Shown: piece after piece, positions 35,001-47,639 of the stretch
How positions within the stretch are numbered: position 1 is the stretch's first letter
How the letters are laid out: every line of letters begins with the position of its first letter
Assembly: GCA_023079485.1 (NCBI GenBank)
Contig: CM041115.1
Location: forward strand, 43,889,805 to 43,953,804
From: Archilochus colubris
Lineage: Eukaryota > Chordata > Aves > Apodiformes > Trochilidae
Reading direction: 5' to 3'
DNA: 64,000 bases
Notes under the pieces: model-generated
What the model was told of the DNA's origin: nothing
Seen by the model: the letters and a program-made list of their open reading frames with translations, nothing else
Database searches by the model: none
Position numbers and translations under genes: made by a program

Positions 35001-38000
35001 GGGAATAACCCTATAGTGTGCTTTTGGGTTCTTATACATAGAAAGCTCTACTTTGAGCATACTGCATAGATTGTATTGTATTACTGTTTTTAATTTTAGT
35101 TACTGAAGTATTTTCTCATGGTCTTTTGATGTGTATTCCAGTATCTTGAAAAGATCTGATCACAGTTTCTTCTGTATTTGTGAAGAATTATTAACTTTAT
35201 AAAGCATGACAAAGAAGAGAAATCCTCAAAAGACAAAGAAGTGTCAGGATTGACTCTAAAGATACTATCAGCAAAATTAAAGTCAAGCAGAATAAATTAG
35301 AAAGCAGATAGATGGGACCCTTTGGATGCCCATAGAAATTCAAAGGTCAGCATTAAAGCATTTGCTAATAGACTTAATCACATTTTTGGTATAAACTATT
35401 CTGAGTTATTATGGAAGAAGACCATTCTTGTTCAAAAGTTGTGGATGACTCAAGTGAAAGAATAAAAAAGAAACCACAGTTAGTGTTCTGGATTTATAGG
35501 CTACTTAGATATTGACTCAGTCTTTAAAATAAATGGATGACTTAATTTTGTTTAACCTCTCTCCAATCTTTAGCTGGAAAGACAACTACTGATGCAGAAC
35601 CAGATGAGAGAAAGACAAACAGCCATGCAGATTGCTTGGACACGGGAATTTCTCAAGTATTTTGGGACATTCTTTGGACTTGCTGCTGTAGGTTTAACAG
35701 CTGGGTATGCAGTTTATTTCCTAATATATAATACAATTTTTTAAATATATATTTTTATTATCGTATTATTTATATCTATATTTGTATTTGTATTATGATG
35801 GATCTCTCTTTTGCATCATAATGGGTAGTTATTTTTACCTGATAGCTACTCAGAGGTTCATGAAATTACAAAGTGACTCTGATTTCTATCTGCTTCCAGA
35901 TGTATTTTGGTTATATCTAGACTGCAGACATATATAAAAGCAGAGACATGTGAACTGACAATAAAATGTGAACTGAGGTGCAAAATATTCAGTGTAAAAT
36001 AAAAATTGTGAGTGGAGCAGGAGAGATTGTTTACAAGCCATGCTGTCTTTTTGTCTGCATAGTGATTTAATGAACTATTAAGGAGCAACAAATCCTCCAC
36101 AATCTTCATCTTTTCATATGACAGTGAACAAATTGACATATTCTGAAATCTGTTCATTTAAAATTTGAATCAAGAAATTTACCCAAGTGCAAAAAATCCC
36201 TGGCTGATAAAGCTGTATGGTATGGGAAAGAACTGGCTGTATAGGACTTTTGTTTGCTAAGGTGGTTTTCTTGTGTTATAGCATGATTAGAGGTTTTGTA
36301 GGAAATATTTGTAGCACATAGTAAAGATTAAATGAACCTTATGCATCATGCATTCTCTGTGGACTCAGATGCATTCGGAGCTGAACATGTTTTTAGTGTT
36401 ACATGTTGCATGTGGCTGAATGGATATATGCAAATACACATGCAGGTTACACAAGGCTGATAATCCAGTTTTTGTTAGATATACTCAAAACTCACTCGAA
36501 GCATTTTTTTTTAATACACTTGGGTTGACAGTTGAGCAAGAAGGCAACCAGAAGATGAATGCTCCTGAGGAAATTAACACTTGCTCTTCAATTAAAGAGT
36601 GTAGAAGGATACACAAATCCTAGACAGTCAAGGTCAACTTTAACTAACAGTGCTGATGTACGAAATGTTCCAAATAATCTTATCTTTTTTTTCCTTCTTT
36701 TCCCCCCCCCCTATTCTTTAAACAGAGCAATAAAAAAGAAGAATCCAGGAGTTTTAGTGCCAATAGTTCCCTTAAGCTTTATATTTGCCTATCAGTATGA
36801 TATGGGCTATGGGACACTGTTGCAAAGGATAAAAGGTATGTGTGTAAAGTTTCTCTTGTTGACAATAGAACAAAGCTTAATATTTCAGATTACTTTTTTT
36901 TTTTTTTTTCTGGAAGAAAGTTTGCAATAGATTTTCTCTCTTTTCTGGACAAAAAAAAAAAATCTTAATTTCTTTTCTGTTACTATGAGATACTTTCCCA
37001 ATCAAGAGCACTCACTCTTCTTTCATAGTCTTTCCCTCTAGTCTTTCTTCTCTCATTGTGAAAAATGTGAATTCTAAGGCTAAATACAGATGAAATAAGT
37101 ATTTTATATATGGGAGAAATTACAGATCTAGTAATTTCCTTCCATGTTCCTCTTCAGTGTTGCTGTTTTGTCAAGGGGTAGGGATGATAAGAACAGGTAA
37201 AGGAATACAGTCAGTAATTACATCTTTATGACCGAAAAATATAGCTAATCATCTTGGCCTCAATGCTCTGCTAAGATGAAGAGAAGAAGGATGAGTCTTG
37301 GAAAGTGGAGTCTTGCCTCAGAGTTGCCAGCAGAGGACCTGAATAAGTGGTGGGTGTTAAGGATTAAGGAGGTGCATTTATGTTATCTCTGATTCCTAGT
37401 AAAGGAGGCATGCTAAGGCAGTGTGTACTGTAAGTAAAGAAATCATCAGGCCATGGATTGTCACCTTTTCAAATTAATTTAGTTAACTAGCTTGATTTTC
37501 CTGTCTGCTACTGACACAAACACACTGAAACAGAATGAAAATTCATTTCAATTCTTGGTCTTAGCCTCCAGGTCTAAGAGCTAGTGTTTCTAACTTGGTG
37601 TACTTCATTAAAAATAATGATAGATTAATTAGAAAAACTGAACTATTTAATGTTGCATACAGGTGCAGATATGCTTAGGTGATGCAGCAATGTGTATCAG
37701 CATGCATTTCACAAATCCCACTAAATGTATTTCTTTGGATTTAAATCCAAAGAGGCAACTAAGCACAGGGTGAGAAACTGTGTGACTCTTGGAAATCAGA
37801 GTATTGAAAAGGAGATTAGTACGTACAATGCAGAAGGAACAGTTGGAACTGAGGATTTGTTAATAATTTGTTAGTATTAAGGTTATTTTCATCATGGAAT
37901 TTAAAAAAAATGAACATATAATGCAAGCCCCATGGCATGTGTATGGAATGTGTTTGCTGAGGAGCATGTGGACCTTTGTAGATTGGAAGAGGGCAATGTG

Positions 38001-41000
38001 GTATCCTAATACTTTCCGAAGAGGAAAAGTCATCTTTATAACTTCAGATCAACTAGGGCAACTTCAGCAGTATGCCAGGCTTGTGAAAGGGTTATAGGGA
38101 GAAGAAGCTATGAAGTCAAATGGACAGTAAGATAAAACAAGATATGCCAAACTAACTCTATCTTTTCTAGGAAAATGACTTCCAAAAGAAATGTGTTAGA
38201 TCTACTATAAACTCATGAAAGCTCTTAGTGCGGTATCACATGAAGATTAAGTTATGAAGGACATGGAAATTAGTAGACAGGTAAGCATGGCAGTAAAGAG
38301 AAGACGTCAAAGATTTGTGCTTAAAGAAGAAAGCTAGGCTTCAGCAGGCTTATTAGCAATATTCCTCAAGATTTGGTCTCATTCTGCTTTTCTTTTGTCT
38401 TTGAAATTATGAGTGGGTTATACTAATAAAATCTGTGGATGACAAACTTGATTGGTGTCATCAACAGAGATTAAATAAACTTGTGGATGACGAACTTGAT
38501 TGGTGTCATCAATAGAGATTAAATAAACTGTAGTACAAGAAGGATGGAGGACCAGAGGAACTGAGATAATAAAACAGGGTTCAAATTGATAAGAAGGTCA
38601 TTGAGAAGCTAGAGAGTAATAAGGATTTCTAGTATCAGAGCTCACCATCTAGAACTGTCAGAAAAAGGGAAAAACCTGAATGTATTAGATGATCACAGGA
38701 AGAGTAACGTAATGGAAAGATCCCGTAATGTGATGAAATTATGAGAGTCAAGCAAAGTTTATAAACATGAAGTGATGTTTTCTAGTATCATAGCATGATT
38801 TGGAAGGGACCTCTGGTCCAACTGCCTTGCTCAAGCAGGATCACCTAGAGCTAGTTGCCCAGGAGTATGTTGAGATGACTTTTCAGTATCTCCAGGCGTG
38901 GATATCCCACCACCTTAGTACAGAGAGTACAGTTAGGTATTGATGCAGGAAAACAGTAAACCTTCCCTGGAAGGTTTAGACATAATTTGGCATCTTGATT
39001 TACTGAAGAGTTAGAATTCTGAAGCAATGCCAAGCTGCCTTGTGAGAGAAAAAAAAAAAAAAAAAGTTATTAGTATGTTTAGCCTTGTAAAAAGACATGA
39101 GAAAATTGGGGCTGTAGATCCTACTTACAGGATAGGATAAAGGAAAGTAAGAGAAGGAAATAAAACTAATTACTAATATCAGTTCTAGAATAAAAGGAAG
39201 TGGACTAGCCTGAATGAATCTGGGCTGGAGATCAGGAGAAGGTTCATAATTATGTAGAAGTCAAGTTCAAGAGTTTATTTTTATTGTAAGATTAAAATTA
39301 AGCACTTGAAGAGAAGGGTTTATGAGACAACTGACCTGCAGCCACAGTGCTTGTTCTTATCTTTTAGCTCATCTCTGTATCCATTCCCACACACTTTCTC
39401 AATGACTTCTCTGCTTTCCTGTGTATTCTGTTGGTGTTTGCCATGCTTCATCTCTGTGGTGTAATAATTAATATATACACCATTCCCTTTAGTGTTCCCT
39501 CTTCAGTTAAACTGGTCTCTTTCCGCTAGGATATGCCCATAACCAGCCTCCTGGCAAGCTTCTTTCCTAAGGTAATCTGCAGTTATTTCCATGTTGCAGA
39601 ATCATCCCTCTATCTGAACCACCTTGATCAAATAGTCCTGCATCTTCTGTCCCTTATTCTTTGGCCTCAGTTTATACTTCTGGAAGGTTTCTCTGTTTCT
39701 CTTTAATAGGGCATTTTATCTCTGAACTTGCTTGCAGTTAATTTTTTCTTCTGTCTCTAGCCTACTTGTCCAAACATTTTCTCATTACTTGCTTACTGTC
39801 CTATATTGAAATTGGAGGGGTTTTTTTCTGCTTTTTATCTTGGGCTAATTAAAGCACAAACTGTGAACATAGGGGGAAATACCTATTTTCAGTCATGCTT
39901 GTGCTGTTGAAAAGCTTTAAGTGTGCCAGGGCCAGGTATCAGAAATAAGTCTTTTGGGGATGGCAGGGTTACAGAATATCTCTCAAGTGCGTTATATTTT
40001 CTGAATGGCTGAAGATACTGAGAATCAGTCATGCACCTGATATCCCTGTTCTCAGCCTTGCTCTGCTGCTTTTTCTCCCAGTCCAGGTACATGTTACTGG
40101 TATTTTTCAGACAAATTGTCAGAGGAGCAGAGGGGAGCCAGCTTCCAACTGCACAGAACTTCTCCACTAAGTAATAAAACTCTGGCTACCCTTCTCCAAG
40201 ACTGAGGTAGCTCATTGCTTGTGTCCTGAGCCATGTGAACAGGATGGTGACTGGGCAACCTGCTCTTGTGAATGGGGTTGGACTCGATGATCTCTCAAGG
40301 TTCCTTCCAGCCCCTAACAGTCTCTGATTCTGTGATATGAGGGGCAGGCACAGAGGCTTGACTGTAACACCTCTCTGTCACCTAAGATCTTTTGCTATTC
40401 CATATTGAGATATGATATGCTACTGACTGTCATCATGTTATTACCAGTTACTGGGAGTGGTAACCAGTGTCATCTCGTTGCATATAACTGATGTGTGGGG
40501 ATCTCAAACACTGTAATACTAACAGAACTGCAGTATAACATTCTAGCATTCAGACCAATTTCTAAGAATGGCCACACTCTTGACTGCATGACAATATCCA
40601 GCCAGGTCTATTGCATATAAATAAATACAGCTTCAAGTCACTGACTTAATGATGGTCAAGCTAGCCATTAAGGCATGGGTAAACAAGGCTGTTGGCATTA
40701 TACCAAATAGCATAAAGCCAAAGCAAACACAGTCTTCGCTTAATCTTTATCCTTTCTAATATCAGTCAGACAACCATAACTTATGTATGATGTTCAAACT
40801 GTATCTTTTTTTTTTGGATTCTCTGTCCTACATGTTTTCATTCCAGCCATACCTAGAGCATTGTGCACCCTACAACTTTTCCCTGCTGTGCAGTTTAGAC
40901 TCCATGTTTAAGTATCTGTCTTAGCAAAACTTTTTGTGAGCAGTATGCTGCTTTAACAAGTGCTTCCTCAAGTCCTGTGCTACCCACTTTCTGCCTGCAG

Positions 41001-41889
41001 CCTGACACCTTTTAGCCTAGGCCTGCGACAAAAAGAAAAACTGTGCTCAAATTTGGCATATCTAGGATACTGTGTACACAGAATTTACTCGTTAAAGGTT
41101 ATGTATGCTTTTATATGTACTTCTAATGCACCCTCTTTCCAGAATCCTAATTAGTCAAATACAGCATGCAGTTGATAAAGTATATTGCTGTGTTATCTCA
41201 CACCTGCATTCCAAAGCACATGTGTAGTAAGTCTCTAAATGAAACCTTACTACAACTCAATATAGTTTTTAGGAGAAAGGGACCAGTAGAAATGGCAACA
41301 AGAGCACAATTGATTCTTTTGGCTGAAGTTCTTTCAGACGAGTTCAGCCTGAGTCAGATTCTTGGTTCTGACCAAACAGTTCTGGTAACTGTTATCCTGC
41401 CAGTACAAAGTGCCTTAAAGACGACTTTAATGCTACATTACCATCAGCACACTTGTAAAACACATAGCTATCACCTGGTGTTTTGCTGTTATAGCCCAAA
41501 CAAGAGAAGCTTAATCAGCTTCTTAATTTTATTATTTGTGGTTTGGAGTGGGTTGTTTTTTTTCCTTAGTTTGTTTGGTTTGGTTGGTTGGTTGGTTTTG
41601 TGTGTGTGTGGTTTTGTGAGGTGGGTTTTTTTGGTTTTTTGGGGGGTTTTTTTGTTGGTTTGGTTTGGTTTGGTTGTTGGGCTTTGGTTTGGTTTTGGTT
41701 TTTTCACTTCTTTTGCTTCCTCACAGTAAAGGTAAGGAAATCTACTTGATTTCTTTATTTTTTTAAGGTGAAGCAGAGAACATATTAGACACACAGAGCA
41801 CTTTGCTAGAATTTCCCAAAGGACCACTCACTTATGAAGACCTGGAGAAAATCAGAAGATCTCAGAGCAAATTCTTCACAGGAAAATAG
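16961..41889 (+). CDS. PLGRKT: PLGRKT, plasminogen receptor with C-terminal lysine (complete, 4 coding exons)
   Basis: Small integral membrane protein that binds plasminogen through its carboxy-terminal lysine and promotes its activation at the cell surface; it is also found in mitochondria. The exons are 16961..17041, 35574..35704, 36726..36835 and 41768..41889. They total 444 bp, that is 147 residues plus stop, the same length as human PLGRKT. The protein starts [19 protein letters not shown]. It has two hydrophobic segments, from [19 protein letters not shown] (about residues 53-71) and [17 protein letters not shown] (about 79-95), and ends SKFFTGK with the required terminal lysine. All junctions are GT-AG. 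The 18.5-kb first coding intron is the dominant part of the gene. Confidence 0.96.
17042..25529 (+). other. PLGRKT: PLGRKT intron, 5' part: no gene recognised
   Basis: AT-rich intronic DNA with A- or T-runs (18427-18450, 19557-19575, 22676-22692), an (AAC)n microsatellite (24717-24741) and short AT-rich runs near 23950. A segment near 24000-24200 weakly resembles very old CR1. No exon or RNA gene was recognised. Confidence 0.55.
25530..26480 (+). mobile_element. CR1 LINE, plus strand, 5'-truncated
   Basis: The sequence shows the end of the reverse-transcriptase ORF ([17 protein letters not shown], close to the CR1 motif) with broken frames. It continues through the CR1 3' region (GAGAAGAGAAGGCTCTGGG, CTGGATGATCTTTAAGG) to the usual terminal CAGTGATTCTAAG-like end. 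It is 5'-truncated, as most CR1 copies are. It is a dead copy inside the PLGRKT intron. Confidence 0.85.
26481..29589 (+). other. PLGRKT: PLGRKT intron between two CR1 copies: nothing recognised
   Basis: Ordinary AT-rich intron sequence; no coding exon, RNA or repeat family could be supported. Confidence 0.5.
29590..30255 (+). mobile_element. CR1 LINE, plus strand, 5'-truncated
   Basis: Matches the CR1 3' ORF2/UTR plan: the CAGCAGTGTGCCCAGGTGGC and ATCCTGG-x-AGTACCAGGAATAGTGTGGC blocks, GGGGAGACCTTATCGCTCTC, AGGAAATGGCCTGGAG, and a TTGGACTTGATAATCTTAAAG-like 3' end at about 30200-30250. Frames are interrupted. It is less diverged than the older CR1 near 38 kb. Confidence 0.88.
30256..35573 (+). 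other. PLGRKT: PLGRKT intron, 3' part: nothing recognised apart from simple repeats
   Basis: Contains A-rich (33249-33276) and T/TC-rich (34828-34882) tracts. No exon, RNA gene or clear mobile element was seen. Confidence 0.5.
35574..35704 (+). CDS. PLGRKT: PLGRKT coding exon 2: helical region and first membrane segment
   Basis: This is a 131-bp exon after the acceptor ATCTTTAG, with donor GCTGG|GTATGC (phase 2). It encodes the amphipathic [15 protein letters not shown] helix, the [11 protein letters not shown] motif and the first hydrophobic segment. Confidence 0.95.
36726..36835 (+). CDS. PLGRKT: PLGRKT coding exon 3: loop and second membrane segment
   Basis: This is a 110-bp exon after a long pyrimidine tract ending TTTAAACAG; donor AAAAG|GTATGT (phase 1). 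It encodes AIKKKNPG, the second hydrophobic segment and [14 protein letters not shown]. Confidence 0.95.
36836..37869 (+). other. PLGRKT: PLGRKT last intron, first part: nothing recognised
   Basis: AT-rich intron with T- and A-runs near 36896-36910 and 36951-36962. No feature supported. Confidence 0.45.
38425..38528. repeat. 48-bp tandem duplication
   Basis: TGTGGATGACAAACTTGATT with the following 28 bases is repeated immediately with two differences; copies start near 38430 and 38481. The spacing is about 51 bases including a short joint. Confidence 0.7.
38785..38925 (-). mobile_element. CR1 3' fragment, minus strand
   Basis: Starts TATCATAGCATGATTTGGAA, a variant of the ATCATAGAATCAT..TTGGAA that marks the reverse strand of a CR1 3' end. 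It continues with GGGACCTCTGGTCCAACTGC and CTCCAGGCGTGGATATCCCA. It is inserted within the older plus-strand CR1. Confidence 0.7.
39331..40240 (+). other. PLGRKT: PLGRKT last intron, middle part: nothing recognised
   Basis: No exon or repeat family supported between the two CR1 remnants. Confidence 0.4.
40241..40338 (+). mobile_element. CR1 3'-end fragment, plus strand
   Basis: GGGGTTGGACTCGATGATCT, then CAAGGTTCCTTCCAGCCCC, then ATTCTGTGAT is the canonical CR1 3' terminus. Only about 100 bp is present. Confidence 0.8.
40339..41529 (+). other. PLGRKT: PLGRKT last intron, 3' part: nothing recognised
   Basis: A 187-codon open frame begins at 41166 but runs into the G/T-rich tract and has no recognisable homology; it is probably chance. 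No other feature. Confidence 0.45.
41530..41706. repeat. G/T-rich low-complexity tract
   Basis: Irregular TTTGG/TTGG/TG units with several G-runs, ending 61 bp before the last PLGRKT exon. It includes (TG)n and (GGTT)n-like stretches. Confidence 0.8.
41768..41889 (+). CDS. PLGRKT: PLGRKT coding exon 4: C-terminal tail with terminal lysine
   Basis: The acceptor TTTTTTTAAG precedes G|GTGAAGC. Forty residues follow, containing [18 protein letters not shown] and ending in lysine before TAG. A G/T-rich tract (41530-41706) ends about 60 bp upstream of the acceptor. Confidence 0.95.
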
Positions 41890-41954
41890 AGGATGGTATT
41901 AAAGCTTAATATCTGAAATGTGACTTCGAGATTGGTTTTGTGCATTAATGAATC

Positions 41955-41960
41955 ATTAAA
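41955..41960 (+). terminator. PLGRKT: Probable PLGRKT poly(A) signal ATTAAA
   Basis: ATTAAA lies 66 bp after the stop codon and is followed by a T-rich stretch. It gives a short 3' UTR, which is common for this gene. The signal is the second most frequent vertebrate hexamer; use is inferred. Confidence 0.45.
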
Positions 41961-41969
41961 GTTTGGTAA

Positions 41970-44900
41970 AATTAAGAGTTTGGGTTTTTTTAAGCAAAAC
42001 ATAACTAATTTTTTAAAAATTAATACTTTCTAAACCAGTTATTTTCATATCATGTGTATGTCTTTAACATTCATTGTTACTGTACTTGTTTAGAATGAAA
42101 TACTGAATTTCCACTCTCTATTTAGGGTCTGAAAATAACTTACACTTGTTTCAAAAATGTCTGGTACTGATCAAACCCACAAAAGTAAGTTGATTGGTAC
42201 AAATTTGTATAAATATGGTCATAATTTTCAAATGTGTTTGAGGATGTCTAGCTTAATTTGAAGTCAGGAATAGACAGTCAACTTCTTTGAAAATCAGGAC
42301 ACTTTTAATTTGCTGTTCTTTAGGCAGTAAACCATCTCTGCTTCAAATTCTGGAATAAACAGCTTTTATCAGAAGTAGGTTGGGAAGTAAACACATCACT
42401 TGCTAACCATGTGTTTTACTCTTAGGAAGAACTATTAGTATGAGCAGAGGTATTTTCTCAAAAGAGAAAACAAATTATTTAGCTATTTCCTGAATCCTTT
42501 TTGTGCTTGTTTGACATTCTGAAACTCAGGATAATTTGTTTACATGAAATCAGCATTCAACTATTAAGATTAATAATAACTGAGGCTAAAAGCAAGCAAA
42601 ATTATTTTTGTAAGATCCAAGGAACCTTACAAGTGCTGAAAAACTGAGGGACTTTTTTGTCTGCCTTTACTTTACGTGGTATATACTGCAAATATAATTT
42701 AAGTATATCTTAGTATTCTGATGTTACACTTGGCCAAAAAAAAGCATCTTGTTTAAAAACAAAATATTTTGTGTTTTGGATGGGAACTCTTCTACCCTTA
42801 GTCTAATTGAATAATGAAAAATAAATGCTAAAAATCATCCAATAGTGAATGAAGCCTAAGTCTCTATTGACAATTTTTTGAGTTAAAAATTAAATTCCTG
42901 CTGGTGATCATACCCTGAACCTGTTTCTGAAGACTACTTGACTAAGATTGTAATACTGCTACAGTGAGACAGGTGAACATGTAGTAATACATCCTTCTCA
43001 GCACAGGAGAAATTGGTAGCAGTTTCCATAGCTGTGTGAGATGGAAGCTCATTCACTTCTGCATTCAGTCACCTGTGCAATTGTCTCTGTCATTTGCACT
43101 TTAACAACACTCCCAGGCTGCAACAGATTTCAAATGTGATGCCTTTTATGTGCGGAGTGATCAAAGAGGTTATAATTTGTCATAATAGCTTGGTCTACAC
43201 TTTTGCTGTTTAGGATTTAAGGGAGTGACCTTTCTCAGAAGGCGTGCATCAGCTCAGCTGATGGTGCTCCCCATCTTCTGTGAGCTCACAAGGTGCCGCT
43301 CAAGACCACCACATTCTCACCCTGTCCTCTGACATAATCCCTCACCAGCTGGTGGTGTATTATGTACTGCTCTTACCACAGATCTGTCCTGGTTTATTTG
43401 TTTAGCTTTGAATAACAATCATCTGTGACCTTTCTTCCAAGTTCTGAAGTCAACCTTGCTTTAATTTTGTAAAAGTTGTAATAGCCTTTTATGTTTTTAT
43501 CTGTCATCTGTTGAAACTCTTTCTCCTAAGGAAAAAAAAAAGAATTAAACCATCTTGGTTTGGTATCTGTATGTCTCCACATGTGCATTTTAACCCACCT
43601 TTTAATCCTACAAAAGATATTTCTAAAAGGGAGTGGTTTTAGTAGTCCATACAGCAGTTTTGCTTACAAATGCTAGAATATTAGGAAAAACCATAATCTA
43701 TCCACTGTGAATTAGGAACTAATACCTGTGTGTTTGTGATAGAGTTCTGGCTGTGGTGTTAAAGGTATCAGGCAGGCTTTGCAAAACAATGACCCAGATA
43801 CCAGTTGTAGGAGATAATAGGATAGCTATTTATTACCGCATCCTAGCAAAATGTGCTTTTATTTTTTTTCTCCCAAAGGTTTAACTTACATCAATAATGT
43901 TAATCCACTACAAGACTCCACACTAAAACAGCAATGGGGCAAGTTAAATACAGCATTACAGAGTGAGCATCAGTGGAAGTTACCAAATTCACAAAAGAAA
44001 AGTAACAAGCTCTAATTAGGACAGTCTTAATACCAGATTCAGAAATGGATTTAAACAGGCTACATAGAATGTGCCAAAGTGTTAACGGTTAAGCCACCTT
44101 TACTGTGCCTCTATATTCTACTGTTAGCTTTGCTTTTTTCTTGATAAATGTATGCTTCTGTTTTGAATATGCTCATTCTTTGTTACTGCATATTTATCCT
44201 ACTCCAGTGAATCAGCCAAAATCCTTGCTCATACCTGTCACATATATACACAGCTACAGCATGGTTAAAAGGTACGATTTCCTCAGAGAATGATGAAAGC
44301 AAGCTGGAAAACTTACCTTTGACTGGGCCTCCTTCAGGGAAATAGAAGTTTAAAGCATAAGTTGCCCATAATCGTCATACCAGTTGTACTCATAGAAATA
44401 AATAAATAAAACACCTGAAACATCCTGCTCCCTTCTGTCATCACTGCTCAGCTGCCTTCAGCTGTAACATTTACTTTAATTTATCACAGCAACTGTCTTT
44501 GTTTTCATGAATCACTGGGGAAGGGAAGAATAACTGCAGGGGTAGCTTGTTCTGACCTGCAGGCACTATTCTTACCACCTTAATCCTGTTGTTTTTTCTG
44601 GTTGTAATATCTGATAGCCATGTATCCTGAATCAGTGTCACTCAGACCTAGATTCTTCTGGAAAAGTGAGAAGTAAGTCATGATTAGGATGTCAAAAATA
44701 AACTCCATTTTTGTTCTCATTTTGGGTATGTCTCATTTATAATCCATGAAAGTACAGAACGCTTGTGAGACACAACTGCCTGCCCCACACTTCTTGTATT
44801 AATGTGGTTTCATGGGATACATGGGTATTGTTGAGAAACAAGCAAAGTTACCTTGGGGATCCAGTCTGGGCCCCTTCCTTTATTCCCTGAGTGAAATATT

Positions 44901-47639
44901 TAACTTTTCTAAGCCTTTCCTTTTGTTAGGGAAAGTTAATTCTTACAGCCCCTTCCTAAATGTTTTGAAGTTACTTTATGACTGTAATTGCATACACTGC
45001 TTTTAAAAATAGAGGAGAAGAGCACTCATGTGAACATACACAAATGATATTATTTCAGCATTGCCATCTAACTGCTTAATCGGTCTTGGAATTCATTATG
45101 TAAAAGTTCTTAGATTTCTTAATTTTTTAACTATTAGCTTACTTGAAAGTGAACTTCTTTCTAAAGCCCACAGTCACCTTCTGGTGAAGCCTTGGTGAAG
45201 CCCTTCATAAAATAGCTGGATAACACTGGTACCTAGTCAACAATCACATGTATGCAGTAGTATCTCACATTTCTTGTAGAACCCTGTCTAGTACTAAGCA
45301 ACTTAAATACTTAAAATTCATGGTTGGGCAACTTTTATAAACTAAGTTCTTGCAGCAGTGAATAGAATGAATTTGCAATGTAGTCTGAAAAGAGGCTGAT
45401 GAAGTCTGTGTGTTTCTGTCCCAGTCTGATCTCTTGTATAGATTGTCTGACAGTTAACATGTGAATAAGCCTTTCATTCAAGGTATTCAAGGCTATCAAG
45501 GAGAGTATTTTTTTAATTTAGCCACCTATTTTCGTTAAACATCTTCTTCCCTCTCTAAACTTTGCTGTTGGCCAGCAGATTAAAAAATTTAGTAAAAGGG
45601 AGAAAAATGGTACAATCATCTTCACCTTTTTTAGGAAACTAAAAAATACAAAATATTTGCACTGAGACAGTAGGGTGGATGTACTTATCTTGCAAGATCC
45701 TACAGATCACTAATGGAATTAGTGAAACAGCTCGGCTGTTGCCTGTTCTTCGTAATAGATGTTAAGGTGCACAGTTACTTCAGACAGGTTGGATTTCAGT
45801 AACTTATATTCTTCATGTATTTTTTTTAATAGAGTTAGCTTCCCTAACTATAATAAACAGAAAAACTTCTTTTTTACTTGATCTAAATTCATGGCAGATT
45901 ACTGAAAGGTTGACAATTTACATAATCAGGCTTTTCTGTGTAAGGTCCTGTATGATTTTTTAAGTTATATGACTAACATAGTATGTTCTTAGTAATTCTT
46001 TATAACATATATTTCAAATCACAGTAGATGTAGTTAAAAGCTGCAGATGCTGAGGCAATAGAACTAAAAAATATGGCTGGAGGAAAAAATACTGATGAAT
46101 ACATGGTACTAGTGAAAACTACTTCAAGCTCAGTAAAATGTTGCACTATTGCTGATTCATTCAGATGTGATCCTTAATAAAACTCATTAACTCTTTGCCT
46201 GTTGCAGCCTTTAATCTTAGCAAGAGAGCATTTGTAGCCTATGCTTTTCAACAAGAAGAGTGATGGAGGATGCTCCGTGAGCATTTACTTGTGTCCTGAA
46301 AAGACATACCCTCCAAGGTCTCTTTGACAACCTGTGCTCTGTCACCTACCAACAAATGTAATGGAAAGCACAGAAAGTATTGTATTTCACATTTAGTAGC
46401 CCTGAAGTAGGGAGCAAGTGAGGTCAGAAAAATTGTTTTGAAACACTTGTTCTCCAGCACTCTTGAGTGCTTGTATTTAGCTGCTGTATTCAGAAGTTCT
46501 GTGCTTCAGAACAGCTGCAAAAACTAGAGTCTTCCAAAATAAAAAAACAACAAACAACCTTAAGGGTGGCCATCATAATACTTACCTTTTCTTGGGGTGA
46601 CAAGGCGTGGTGCCACAGTAACTGATGGTGCAGTTAAATTTTAAACTAAATCATGTGGAAAGTCAGGAGTTTTCCAGGTAGACCAACAAATCATCTTGTT
46701 CTTAGGGGCTCTCTCACAACTCCCTCATGACAAACTCTGAGAAAGTAGTGTCTGAAGTTTTGCTGCTTTTAAAGACTGGGTCCAATATTGGGCATGGGCA
46801 TCAAAGCAGGTTATAAAAGAAATTACAATAGTTAACAAGCTAAGTAAGTCACCAGGCTAGCACTGCCTGACTCAGAAGGACACCTCCTTTATTGCTCTGA
46901 AAGTCCTGGTAGAGCTCTTGCATATGACTACAGCTAAATCCTCTTTGAAAAGGTAATTTGAGAGACTTCCCTGCTAGCACAGGTGAATCATTGACTTCTG
47001 CGCACTAGGCTGTGGATGTATGAGGTTTTTGTGCTCTCCTAGCCTGATTTTTGACGATTTTTTCCTATAACAGTACGGGGCACGTGCCCAAGGGGTAGAA
47101 AGCATAACCCTCATGCAAGAGGATCTATAGAGAGCAGATTAATTATATTTTCTGAGAGGTGGACTTCTCTGTTTTTCCACCGTACAACTGTAGGAACTCA
47201 CGGAGAACATCAGACATTTTTTGTCATGTTGTGCTCAGAAAAAAAACCCAAAACCAACCAAACAAAAAACCACCAAACACAAACCCTTAGAACAACACAT
47301 CAGACGCACCGTTTACTTTCTGGTGAGTCTGGAGAACGCTGCTCCTGTTGCTGGGAACCAGCTGGGGGCTGCTGGTGAAACACAACATCCCCAGAATATG
47401 TGTGTTGGAGCTGAGGCTTCTGTGGTGCTTGGGTGCCTATGGCTGAACCACAAAGTTCAACACGAGAGGAGTTCAGACATTTCAGTCCCCTGTCATGTGT
47501 CCGCGGCTTAAGTAGTTGGTCTCAAATGCGTTTATTCTGCTTTGCTTTGCTTACGCCCTTTTCTTTCAGCCAGCGTTTGTAAGATGTAGGAGTAGTTACG
47601 CAGATTTTAGACCTGCAAGGAATAAAAACGTCGAGCATA
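41970..47639. other. Intergenic DNA between PLGRKT and the relaxin gene
   Basis: About 5.7 kb of AT-rich DNA. I found no exon, RNA gene or mobile element that I can support. Density of CpG rises only at about 47.6 kb. Confidence 0.5.

Larger units (their letters stand above)
37870..39330 (+). mobile_element. Old, strongly decayed CR1 LINE, plus strand, interrupted
   Basis: The order of words follows CR1: a GATGA-x-AAACTTGAT..GGTGTCATC block around 38430-38520, then TAGCCTTGTAAAAAGACATG, then AATCTGGGCTGGAGATCAGGA near 39220. Every frame is broken. A 48-bp tandem duplication lies inside it, and a CR1 fragment in the opposite orientation is inserted at about 38785. Identification is by pattern only; the limits are approximate. 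Confidence 0.45.

Noticed and set aside
41166..41729. 187-codon open frame before the last PLGRKT exon
   Set aside because: Its C-terminal third is the G/T-rich tract, and it sits inside the PLGRKT intron with no homology.
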